DNA from: Rubrobacter_A sp965214435
GTDB lineage: Bacteria > Actinomycetota > Rubrobacteria > Rubrobacterales > Rubrobacteraceae
Direction: 5' to 3'
NCBI GenBank assembly: GCA_965214435.1
Contig: OZ243960.1
Coordinates: forward strand, 2,046,001 to 2,110,000
DNA length: 64,000 nt
Shown here piece after piece: positions 51,222-59,251 of this stretch. The notes below the pieces were generated by a model. That model saw only the letters and a program-made list of their open reading frames with translations. It was not told the DNA's origin and ran no database searches. Both the position numbers and the translations under genes were made by a program. Position 1 is the stretch's first letter; every line of letters starts with the position of its first letter.

Positions 51222-51760
51222 TGAGAGACTACACTCCCTCGCAGACCATCGGACCGTTCTTCCACTTTTCGCTCCTGGACGAAGACCTGTCCGAGCTTGT
51301 ACCGCCCGACCATCCTTCGGCCATCCGGATAGAGGGTACCGTCTACAACGGTGCGGGCGAGGTCGTGCCCGACGCGATGCTCGAAGTCTGGCAGGCCGAC
51401 GCCTCCGGCAGTTACGACCATCCCGATGATAGCTTCTCCGGTTTCGGGCGCTGCGGCACCGACGAGGCCGGCAAGTTCGGCTTTGTTACGGTCAAACCGG
51501 GACCCGTACCCGGCCCCGACGGAAAGCAGCAAGCGCCGCACATCCTCTTGTCCGTTTTCGCCCGCGGCTTGCTAAAGCGCCTCGTCACTCGCGTCTACTT
51601 CCCGGATGAAGAAACCACCAACGCCGCCGACCCGGTCCTATCGTCTATTGAAGATGTCGGCCGGCGAATGACGCTCGTTGCCCGCGAGGCCGACGATAGC
51701 CGCCTGTGCTTCGACATTCATCTGCAAGGAAAGCTGGAAACGGTGTTCTTTGATGTCTGA
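51221..51760 (+). CDS. pcaG: Protocatechuate 3,4-dioxygenase alpha subunit
   Basis: This 179-residue partner of PcaH begins with the family sequence TPSQTIGPFFHFSLLDEDL and contains MLEVWQADASGSYDHPD and the subunit-interface segment PHILLSVFARGLLKRLVTRV. As in other alpha subunits, the iron-ligand tyrosines and one histidine are not conserved. The ATG shares one base with the pcaH stop; the frame also extends upstream inside pcaH, but that part is shadow. It ends eight bases inside pcaB. Confidence 0.94.
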   Translation: MRDYTPSQTIGPFFHFSLLDEDLSELVPPDHPSAIRIEGTVYNGAGEVVPDAMLEVWQADASGSYDHPDDSFSGFGRCGTDEAGKFGFVTVKPGPVPGPDGKQQAPHILLSVFARGLLKRLVTRVYFPDEETTNAADPVLSSIEDVGRRMTLVAREADDSRLCFDIHLQGKLETVFFDV

Positions 51761-53099
51761 GTCCTTGTTCGGGCCGCTGTTCGTCCCGGACGCGCTCCGC
51801 GAGGCGGTCGGCGGCCGGGCGTGGGTGCAGGCGATGCTCGACGCGGAGGCTGCTCTGGCGGTCGCGGAAGCCCGGGCCGGGCTCATACCTGCTTCCGCGG
51901 CGGAAGCTATCTCCGGGTGCTGTAGCGCCGACCTCTTCGACCCGGAGCAACTCGGCCGGGACGCCCGTTCCTCGGGTAACCCCGTCCCGCCGCTGGTGCG
52001 GGCGCTAACCGACGCCGTCTCCAGGTCGGGAGGCGACGAGGCGGCCCGCCACGTCCACGAGGGAGCGACCAGCCAGGACATTTTGGACACCGCAACCACG
52101 CTCATCTCCCGCCGGGCGCTCGACCTCTTACTCGCCGACCTCGCCGGCCTCGCGGCGGCTTGCGCCCGGCTCGCCGCCGAGCACCGCTCGACGGTCATGG
52201 CGGGCCGGACCCTGATGCAGCAGGCGCTCCCGACCACGTTCGGGCTCAAGGCCGCCGGCTGGCTGGTCTCAACTTTGGAGGCGCGGCGGGGATTGCTCGA
52301 CGTGCGCGGTGCGGGCCTCGCCGCGGAGCTTGGCGGGGCGGCCGGTACGCTCGCGTCGCTGGGTGGCGACGGCCTTGAGGTCTTGCGCGGGTTTGCTGAG
52401 GAGTTGGGTCTCCCGGAGCCGGTGGTCCCCTGGCATGCGGCGCGGCTCCGGATCGCCGGTCTCGGAAACGCGTTGTCGCTGGTGGCGGGCGTGGTGCAGA
52501 AGATAGCGCTCGACATCATCTTGCTGTCCCAGACCGAGGTCGGCGAGGTAGCCGAGGCCACGGGCGGCGGCTCCTCGACCCTGCCGCACAAGCGCAACCC
52601 CGTCGGCGCGGTTCTGGCTTCCTCCTGCGCCCGCCGGGTGCCGGCGCTCGCGGGGACGCTGCAAGAGGCGATGGCCGCCGAGCACGAACGGGCCGCCGGT
52701 GCCTGGCATACCGAGTGGGAAACATTGTCCGACGCTTTAGCCATGACCGGCGGGGCTACCGCCGCGATCCGCGGGGTCCTGGAAGGCTTGCAGGTAAACG
52801 CGGAGCGTATGCGCGAGAACTTGGATGCCACCGGCGGCCTGCTGCTCTCGGAGAACGTGACCACGAAGCTCGCCGGGCACCTCGGACGGCTGGAGGCCCA
52901 CGATCTCGTCCAGGAGATAGCCCACCGGACGCTCGACACCGGCGCGTCGCTGCGCGAGGAGTTGCTGTCGGAGTCGCGGGTGAGCGAGCACCTGTCGCCG
53001 GAGGACATAGACGCTGCGTTAGATCCCGAAAACTACCTCGGATCGGCCGGGGAGTTTGTCGACCGGGCGCTGGAACTCTACGGTAAGGAGCAGCCATGA
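51753..53099 (+). CDS. pcaB: 3-Carboxy-cis,cis-muconate cycloisomerase
   Basis: This 448-residue member of the fumarase/aspartase superfamily converts 3-carboxymuconate to 4-carboxymuconolactone. Features are SESLFGPLFVPDALRE at the start, HEGATSQDILDTATTL, and the superfamily signature GGGSSTLPHKRNPVG. The ATG overlaps the end of pcaG. A 456-codon open frame on the opposite strand is an antisense shadow of this GC-rich gene. Confidence 0.93.
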   Translation: MSESLFGPLFVPDALREAVGGRAWVQAMLDAEAALAVAEARAGLIPASAAEAISGCCSADLFDPEQLGRDARSSGNPVPPLVRALTDAVSRSGGDEAARHVHEGATSQDILDTATTLISRRALDLLLADLAGLAAACARLAAEHRSTVMAGRTLMQQALPTTFGLKAAGWLVSTLEARRGLLDVRGAGLAAELGGAAGTLASLGGDGLEVLRGFAEELGLPEPVVPWHAARLRIAGLGNALSLVAGVVQKIALDIILLSQTEVGEVAEATGGGSSTLPHKRNPVGAVLASSCARRVPALAGTLQEAMAAEHERAAGAWHTEWETLSDALAMTGGATAAIRGVLEGLQVNAERMRENLDATGGLLLSENVTTKLAGHLGRLEAHDLVQEIAHRTLDTGASLREELLSESRVSEHLSPEDIDAALDPENYLGSAGEFVDRALELYGKEQP

Positions 53100-54322
53100 C
53101 CCCTGACACCGCCGCGGCACTCCACCACCGGCTCGAAGGCCCGGAAGACGCACCGGTCCTTGTCCTCGCAAACTCTTTAGGCACAACCCTGGACATGTGG
53201 GACCCGCAGGCCCCGGCTTTGCGGGAGCGGTTCCGCCTGTTGCGCTACGACCACCGGGGTCACGGTGGCTCGTCCGTCCTGCCGGGTCCGTATGAGATCG
53301 GGGACCTCGGCCGGGACCTACTGGCGCTCCTGGACCGGCTCGGGGTCGAGAAGTTCTACTTCTGTGGATTGTCTATCGGGGGGATGGTCGGTCTGTGGGT
53401 GGCGAGCGAGGTCCCCGAGCGTATCGAACGTCTCGCGCTCTGTTGCACCTCGGCAGAGCTCGGCCCACCGGAGGACTGGGCTTCAAGGGCGGCGACGGTC
53501 CGGGCGGAGGGAATAGAAGCCATTTCCGGGGCGGTGCTGGAACGCTGGTTTACTCCCGCTTTCCACGAAGGTAGGCCGGAGGCTGTGGAAGAGGCCGGGC
53601 GCATGCTGCGGGGCACGCCGGTCGAGGGCTACGCGGGGTGCTGCGAGGCGATCTCGGCCATGGACCTGCGCGACAGGCTCGGTGACATCCAGGCACCGAC
53701 CCTCGTGGTGGCCGGCGACAGCGACGAGGCGACACCCGTGGACCACGCCGAGCTTATCCGCGACTCGGTACCGGATGCACGTCTCGTAGTCGTAGAACAA
53801 GCGGCGCATTTGGCAAACGTCGAGAGGGCTGAGGCTGTTACCCGGGTTATCCTGGACCACCTGGAACCGGTGGCTAGACCGGTGGGCGGAACCGATGGAC
53901 GAGACCGGGAGCCGCCGGTGAGCGAACCATCCCGCGATACGTCGCACGACCGCGGTATGCGGGTGCGCCGCGAGGTACTGGGTAAGGAATACGTCGATGC
54001 CGCCATAGAACGCACGACCGAATTCACCGCTGATTTCCAGGACTTTATCACCCGGTACGCGTGGGGTGAGGTCTGGACCCGTCCTGGCCTGGACCGCAAG
54101 ACGCGCAGTTGCATTACTCTGACCGCGCTGGTCGCACTGAACCATCTAAACGAGCTTGAGATGCATGTCCGGGCGGCCCGGCGCAACGGTTTGAGCGACG
54201 AGGAGATCAAGGAAGTCTTTTTGCAGAGCGCGGTCTACTGCGGGGTGCCGGCCGCCAACGCCGCGTTCGCCGTCGCCGCCCGGGTGCTCCCGGAACTCGA
54301 CGCCGAAGCGGAGCCGGGCTAG
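53096..54322 (+). CDS. pcaL: PcaD-PcaC fusion: 3-oxoadipate enol-lactonase plus 4-carboxymuconolactone decarboxylase
   Basis: This 408-residue fused enzyme completes the pathway to beta-ketoadipate. Residues 1-260 are an alpha/beta hydrolase with nucleophile Ser93 in CGLSIGGMVG, acid Asp in VVAGDSDEATP and His in EQAAHLANVE. Residues 280-405 are the decarboxylase: RREVLGKEYVDAAIERTTEF, then SCITLTALVALNHLNELEMH and SAVYCGVPAANAAF. The fusion is known from actinobacteria. It overlaps pcaB (ATGA). No pcaIJ CoA transferase follows. Confidence 0.94.
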   Translation: MTPDTAAALHHRLEGPEDAPVLVLANSLGTTLDMWDPQAPALRERFRLLRYDHRGHGGSSVLPGPYEIGDLGRDLLALLDRLGVEKFYFCGLSIGGMVGLWVASEVPERIERLALCCTSAELGPPEDWASRAATVRAEGIEAISGAVLERWFTPAFHEGRPEAVEEAGRMLRGTPVEGYAGCCEAISAMDLRDRLGDIQAPTLVVAGDSDEATPVDHAELIRDSVPDARLVVVEQAAHLANVERAEAVTRVILDHLEPVARPVGGTDGRDREPPVSEPSRDTSHDRGMRVRREVLGKEYVDAAIERTTEFTADFQDFITRYAWGEVWTRPGLDRKTRSCITLTALVALNHLNELEMHVRAARRNGLSDEEIKEVFLQSAVYCGVPAANAAFAVAARVLPELDAEAEPG

Positions 54323-54484
54323 GTTAGCCCCACACTTCCTCTGCGACCTCGACGATGAGGCGTAGCCTGCCGAACTGCTGCCCTTGCAAGGCTGTTGCCC
54401 CTCGACGGTGGACGAGAAGCTGTACTAGGGGGAGACTTCACGGCTTCGCTGCATAAACCTGCGGTCTGGGGTGATCCTGGAAGT

Positions 54485-54901
54485 TCACTCTACAGAGGTC
54501 ACGAAGATGGACCCGGCCAGAGGGTTACCGAGCGCGTGAGAAGCGCCCTCCTGGTCCTCAACAGTTGTTACACCATCCAGGGCACGCACCTCTTCTACCC
54601 GCAACAACAGCATCGGGGCCAGCGCGTTGCCGAGGTTGGCGGAGCCGAAGGCAACCCGGTCGGCAAGCCCCTCGGGCATATTTTGGGTGGTGATCGCAAG
54701 GATGAACAGTATTACGCCCGCGGTCTTTTTGTCGGAACTCTTTATGCTCCTTTTTGCGCCGCCCCCGGCGGCGATGCCCGTTGACGTGTCACCCTCTAGG
54801 CTCTCGTCTGCACCTCCGACGCGGCCCATAACGAACTGGTAGATATAGGGCATCTATTGGTTGGACTGGTCGAGAAAGACGCCCCCGATCAGGAAACCAA
54901 C
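54485..54901 (-). pseudogene. Decayed ZIP-family metal transporter
   Basis: The frame 54853-54485 encodes 122 residues, part of which resembles ZIP transporters of the GufA/ZupT type: VILFILAITTQNMPEGLADR followed by VAFGSANLGNALAPML, like the conserved HNIPEGLAVGVAFG region. The metal-binding His is Gln here. In frame upstream, past a TAG at 54854-54856, the text VGFLIGGVFLDQSNQ resembles the preceding ZIP helix. The downstream half is unrecognisable. The remnant follows a zinc/manganese ABC importer. The rest of 54323-54932 holds no gene I can support. Confidence 0.6.
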
Positions 54902-54932
54902 TCAGTGTTCTGCAGGGGAGGTCCAGCGGGGC

Positions 54933-56030
54933 TCAGGTGGAAACCCCGGCGACCCGCTGGACCAGGCCCTGACCTTTGCTGGTGAGCTTGATCTTCCCGT
55001 TTTCCGGGCGGAGGATCAGACCCTCCTGCTGCGCGTCCCGCAGCGTGGCGGTGACGCGGCCTTCTTTCCAGCCGAGGTGGTGGGCGAGCTCTCCGTCGGT
55101 GGCACCGCTACCGAGGGACTCGACCCGGGCGATCAGCAGGGTGCGGGCAAATGCGGTCCGGTTGCGGCGGCGGCGTATGGCGGCGGCGACCAAACCCCGG
55201 GACGGCGAGAACAGGAGCGCAGCCACGAATAACACGCCGGTCATCGAGGCCATCATCCCCGAGACCGAGGCGTCCAGCAAGAAAGAGACGTAGTAACCGG
55301 AGACGGCGGCGATCACGCCCGTACAAACGGCCAGCGCCATCATGTAGGAGAGGCGTTCGGTGAGCAGGTAGGCGGTTGCCGCCGGCGCTATAAGAAACGC
55401 CACCACGAGTATCGCGCCTATCGCGTCGAACGCGCCGACCACCGTCATCGAGACCGCTCCCATCAGGAGGTAGTGGATCAGGACGGGCGAGAAGCCAACC
55501 GCTGCGGCTAGGGCGGGGTCGAAGGTCGCGATCTTGAACTCTTTGTAGAAGAGCCCGACCAGGGCTATCGCAAGCACCGTGACAAGCCCGAGCGTCCAGA
55601 AAGACCGCGGCCCGAGGACTACGCCGCCGATTATCAGGGAGTTCAGCGGGGCGAAGGCGATCTCGCCGTACAGGACGTGGTTCAGGTCGAGGTGGACGTT
55701 ACCGCCGTAGCGGGCGATCAGGAACACCCCGAAGGCGAAGAGCGCGGTGAACACGATGCCTATGGAGGAGTCCTCCTTGACCTTGCCGGTATTCCTTAGA
55801 GCTTCGACCAGCACCGCGGTCAAGAGCCCGAAGATACCCGCCCCAATAACCGAAACTACCGCCCCCAGGCTCTCGGTAATAAAAAAAGCCAGCACGATGC
55901 CGGGTAGCACCGCGTGGCTTATGGCGTTGCCCATCATGGACATCTGCCGCAGAACGAGCAGAGACCCCAGCAGCGCGCAGGGGACTACCACCAGTATCGC
56001 GGTAACTATGATGACGAAGCCGGGGCTCAC
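54933..56030 (-). CDS. Metal ABC transporter permease with a C-terminal winged-helix-like domain
   Basis: Residues 1-285 form the membrane domain of a zinc/manganese ABC permease: LGSLLVLRQMSMMGNAISHA, then VHLDLNHVLYGEIAFAPLN and ATFDPALAAAVGFSPVLIHY. Residues 290-365 are an extra soluble tail that reads like a winged helix: ARTLLIARVESLG, TDGELAHHLGWKEGRV, TATLRDAQQEGLILRPENG and a wing-like KIKLTSKGQGL. It overlaps the first permease by four bases. Such tails, similar to DtxR/MarR domains, could couple transport to regulation or simply be a cytosolic module. Confidence 0.88.
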   Translation of the reverse strand: MSPGFVIIVTAILVVVPCALLGSLLVLRQMSMMGNAISHAVLPGIVLAFFITESLGAVVSVIGAGIFGLLTAVLVEALRNTGKVKEDSSIGIVFTALFAFGVFLIARYGGNVHLDLNHVLYGEIAFAPLNSLIIGGVVLGPRSFWTLGLVTVLAIALVGLFYKEFKIATFDPALAAAVGFSPVLIHYLLMGAVSMTVVGAFDAIGAILVVAFLIAPAATAYLLTERLSYMMALAVCTGVIAAVSGYYVSFLLDASVSGMMASMTGVLFVAALLFSPSRGLVAAAIRRRRNRTAFARTLLIARVESLGSGATDGELAHHLGWKEGRVTATLRDAQQEGLILRPENGKIKLTSKGQGLVQRVAGVST

Positions 56031-56977
56031 GAGCGCCCCCCTTCACTGTTCGTCGCGACCTCGGGTGGCTGTGAGGCGTCGCTACTGAGCGCCGCCCGCC
56101 GGTTCCTGGAGTCCCGGATACGCTCCCAGATAGCGCCCCGGCTCTTCCCGATGAGCAGCGAGATCAGGAGTATGGCCGTGGCCGTTAGCACCACGAGCGG
56201 CCCCGTCGGAAGGTCCGGCCCCGTGGCGCTTATCACCGCGCCAACGACCCTGCTCGCGGCCCCGAAAGAGCCGGAGACGACCACCATGGTCGAGAGGCTC
56301 TCCGTCCACTGCCTAGCGGCGGCCGCCGGGGTAATGAGCATGGCGGCCATGAGTATCACCCCGACCGTCTGGATGCCGATGATGATAGCCACCACCATCA
56401 GCGAGGTCAGGGCCAGGTTCAGCCGGCCCACGGGATAGCCCGCACTCGCGGCGAAGGCGGGATCGAAGGAGAGCAGCTTGAACTCCTTGAACAGCAGCGC
56501 CACGAGGACCAGGGATATTCCGCCGAGCACGCCCATCGTGACCACGTCGTCGGCGACCAGGGTTGCGGCCTGGCCGAATATGAAGCGGTCCAGGCCCGCC
56601 TGCCCGGAGTTTCCGGTCCCGGCTATGTAGGTCAGGAGCACCGTCCCGAAGCCAAAAAAGACCGAGAGCACGATGCCTAAAGCGGCGTCCTGCTTTATCC
56701 GGGTGCCGCTGACGACGCCGACGATCAGGAGCGCCCCCAGCGTCGCGGAGACCGCAGCCCCGGCGAGCAGTATCGCGGGCGTCTTGGTACCGGCGAGGAT
56801 AAAGGCGACGCACACGCCGGGCAGCGTGGCGTGTGCCAGGGCGTCCCCGTAGAGCCCCTGCCGGCGCAGCACGGCGAAGCTCCCGAGCACCCCGCCGACG
56901 ACCCCGAGGATCGCCGCCCCGAGCGCCACGTTGCGCAGGGTGTAGTCGAACAGGAGGTCTCGCAGAAGCTCGACCAC
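56027..56977 (-). CDS. Metal (Zn/Mn) ABC transporter permease
   Basis: This 316-residue permease of the ZnuB/MntB type has eight to nine membrane helices. Landmarks are GSFAVLRRQGLYGDALAHAT, LDRFIFGQAATLVADDV and LLSFDPAFAASAGYPVGRLN; the N-terminal TLRNVALGAAILGVVGGVLG is characteristic. It begins three bases after the ATPase gene stop and overlaps the second permease, so the importer probably uses a heterodimer of two different permeases. Confidence 0.92.
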   Translation of the reverse strand: MVELLRDLLFDYTLRNVALGAAILGVVGGVLGSFAVLRRQGLYGDALAHATLPGVCVAFILAGTKTPAILLAGAAVSATLGALLIVGVVSGTRIKQDAALGIVLSVFFGFGTVLLTYIAGTGNSGQAGLDRFIFGQAATLVADDVVTMGVLGGISLVLVALLFKEFKLLSFDPAFAASAGYPVGRLNLALTSLMVVAIIIGIQTVGVILMAAMLITPAAAARQWTESLSTMVVVSGSFGAASRVVGAVISATGPDLPTGPLVVLTATAILLISLLIGKSRGAIWERIRDSRNRRAALSSDASQPPEVATNSEGGRS

Positions 56978-56980
56978 GCC

Positions 56981-57766
56981 CTAGCTCCCCGCCAGGTACG
57001 ATACCGCCCCGCCGTAGGCCGCCGAGAGGTTCTCGTTGGTAAAGACCTCCTCGGTAGGTCCTTCGGCGACGAGACGCTTGTTGACGATCACCACCCGGTC
57101 GAAGTACTCCGGCACCGTAGAGAGGTCGTGGTGGACGACGACCGTGGTGCGCCCCTGAGCTTTTAGCTCCCTCAAGACCTCGACGATAGCCCTCTCCGTC
57201 TTGTAGTCCACAGCGGCGAACGGCTCGTCGGCCAGGTAGAGGTACGCGTCTTGGGCCAACGCCCGGGCCAGAAAAACCCGCTGCTGCTGCCCGCCGGAGA
57301 GCTGGCCGATCTGCCGGTCGGCGAAGTGCGCGATGCCGACTTTCTCCAGGCACCGCATGGCCTGCTCGCGCTCCTTTTTACCGGGCCGCCTCAGCCACCC
57401 GAGCCCACTGTAGAGCCCCATCTGGACCACGTCCAAGGCGTCGGTCGGGAAGTCCCAGTCCACGCTGCCGCGCTGGGGGACGTAGCCCACGAGCCGGCGG
57501 TTCTTTGCGAAGGGATCGCCGTAGACGAGCGTCCGTCCGGCCGCGGGGGACATCATGTCCATTACTATCTTGAGCAGCGTGGTCTTTCCCGCGCCGTTCG
57601 GACCGACGATAGCCACCAGTTCGCCCTCGGGCACCTCGAAGGAGACGTCCCACAGGACGGGCTCGTCGCGGTATGCCGCCGTTACGCCCTGGACCTCTAG
57701 CGGCGGGGCGTCCGGCCTTGCCCGGACACTCTTATTGTTCTTGTTCCGTGCCTCGGTCGGTCTCAT
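56981..57766 (-). CDS. Metal ABC transporter ATPase
   Basis: This 261-residue ATP-binding subunit has Walker A GPNGAGKTT, Q-loop region GYVPQRGSVDWDFPTDALD (a feature of Mn/Zn importer ATPases), signature LSGGQQQR, Walker B YLYLADEPF and the H-loop VVHHDLS. It lies between the binding protein gene and the two permeases in the same direction. It powers uptake of zinc or manganese. Confidence 0.93.
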   Translation of the reverse strand: MRPTEARNKNNKSVRARPDAPPLEVQGVTAAYRDEPVLWDVSFEVPEGELVAIVGPNGAGKTTLLKIVMDMMSPAAGRTLVYGDPFAKNRRLVGYVPQRGSVDWDFPTDALDVVQMGLYSGLGWLRRPGKKEREQAMRCLEKVGIAHFADRQIGQLSGGQQQRVFLARALAQDAYLYLADEPFAAVDYKTERAIVEVLRELKAQGRTTVVVHHDLSTVPEYFDRVVIVNKRLVAEGPTEEVFTNENLSAAYGGAVSYLAGS

Positions 57767-57808
57767 CGGAGCCAGCCTTTCTTCTGTAATGTTCTCTGGC
57801 CCGCGCTA

Positions 57809-58833
57809 CTAACCACCGGAGTTACCGCCGCCGGAGGTCAGGCCGTTGGATATGTTGTCGGCGTTCGCCTTGAGCATCCCGGGGTAGGTCCCTTCTTCGG
57901 TGCCGGCCTCGCCCATCGCGTCGCCGTAAAGCTCCTTCTCGGGGACGAGGAGGTCCCAGCCCTGGTCCTGGGCCGCGGCCTGTACGGCTTCTACGTTGCG
58001 CCGGGGGATGCTCGACTCGGTGAAGATCGCCGGTATCTCGTTCTCGACCAGGAAGTCGGCGAGCTGCCGCACGTCGCCGGTTCCGGCCTCATCTTCGGTG
58101 GAGAGCCCCTGCAGCCCCCGCACCTCGTAGCCGTACGCCTCGCCGAAGTAGCCGAAGGCGTCGTGAGAGGTGACGAGCACCCTGTCCTCCTCGGGGACCT
58201 CGGAGAGCTTGTCTTGGGCGTACTCGTGGGCGTCCAGGATCTCCTGCTTGTACGCCGCGCCATTCTCCTCGAAGGTCTCGCTCTCGCCGGGCTTTAGCTC
58301 GGAGAGCTGCTCCACGACCGGGGGTCTACGGTCATCGCCCACAGCTCCGGGTCAAACCAGACGTGGGGGTCGTTCTGGCCCTCGTAGTCGCCGCTCGGCA
58401 GGCGCTGGTCCTCGGGGACGGCGTTGGTGAGCTGTACGGTCGGCGACTGCTGGGCCGTCTGCTCGAAGAGGTCCTGCATCTGTCCCTCCAGAAAGAGGCC
58501 GTTGTAGAAGACGGCGTCAGCCTCTAGGAGCGCCCGGGTATCGCCCTGGCTGGGCTCGTAGGTGTGCGGGTCCACTCCAGGTCCCATCAGGTTCGTTACC
58601 TCTACCTGATCCCCACCGACATTCCGGACCATATCCGCGATCATGGTCGTAGTAGTCGTGGCCTGGATTTCGCCCTCCACGGCCTCCGCCTCGCCGGACC
58701 CTTCTTCACCGCCGCACGCCGCAGCTAAAAACACCGCAGCAAAGCCGACCAGAGCGACCACCAACCAGCGCCCCGCTCCACCGTAGAAGCCTCCCAGGCT
58801 CGCCGCTCTTCGGGCCGCCGTCCTGGAACTCAA
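57809..58833 (-). pseudogene. ZnuA/TroA-type metal-binding lipoprotein gene with a one-base frameshift
   Basis: The first frame (TTG 58833, preceded by AGAAGGAG) encodes a lipoprotein signal with lipobox LAAAC, then DMVRNVGGDQVEVTNLMGPG, PHTYEP and DPHVWFDPELWAM, and stops at 58294. The second frame continues VVEQLSELKPGESETFEENG, LVTSHDAFGYFGEAYGY, IFTESSIPRRNVEA and YGDAMG. One extra base in the G run at 58320-58324 would join them into about 341 residues. Ligands would be three His and one Asp, as in TroA and zinc-type proteins. It is a real lesion or a homopolymer sequencing error. It heads the importer operon. Confidence 0.88.
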
Positions 58834-58880
58834 AATCTGTCTCCTTCTGCTCTCATAACTTACTCTGGCCTGCTGACCTA

Positions 58881-58908
58881 TTTTTAGATACGTCTAAACC
58901 GTTGTCAA
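58881..58908 (-). promoter_or_regulatory. Promoter of the metal importer with an embedded palindromic operator
   Basis: On the minus strand, a perfect TTGACA (58908-58903) is followed after 16 bases by TAAAAA (58886-58881). Between and over the -10 lies the palindrome TTTAGA-CGTA-TCTAAA (58898-58883). The position suits a repressor of the MntR/DtxR or Zur kind. The remaining intergenic sequence to 59137 shows nothing else clear. Confidence 0.6.
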
Positions 58909-59137
58909 GGCTTACTATAAATATTAGTGGGAGAAACCGAAAATCCGTAGAAACGGCTAGAGATTCTGTAGTGATGAGTGGCACGGAGGCGGTAGTGCCG
59001 GGTAGACCGGCGGAGGATCGCCCGAGGCTAGTCCGCTAAGACTCGCCAGCGGTATCCGCCGTTTCTATCCAATGTTTGCGTTACCCGCCGCTAGTGGTCA
59101 GAATGCCGGGCAGGGAAAAGGTGAGAGGAGAGAAATT

Positions 59138-59251
59138 TTGGAGAAGGTCAGCAGGCCGAGCCTCATGTCTGGCTTGAGCATACCGCTCTACGGACCGGAG
59201 AAGCCGTGGGCGGGGTGGTCCTCGGCGCGGGCCGCCGGAAGGAAAGCGTAG
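59138..59251 (+). CDS. Possible 37-residue leader ORF coupled to the MFS gene
   Basis: A TTG at 59138 follows GAGAGGAGAGAAAT, the best ribosome binding site in the region, and opens 37 codons (reading LEKVSRPSLMSGLSIPLYG at first). It ends in TAG at 59249-59251. That stop shares its last base with a GTG that is in frame with the MFS gene (TAGTG), a layout typical of translational coupling. No homologue is recognised; chance is possible. Confidence 0.3.
   Translation: MEKVSRPSLMSGLSIPLYGPEKPWAGWSSARAAGRKA

Noticed and set aside
51638..53008. 456-codon open frame on the minus strand
   Set aside because: Antisense to pcaB with Ser/Arg-rich low-complexity composition and no family similarity.
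56313..57353. 346-codon minus-strand frame across the ATPase and permease genes
   Set aside because: It overlaps two confidently identified genes in another frame and is Arg-rich without motifs.
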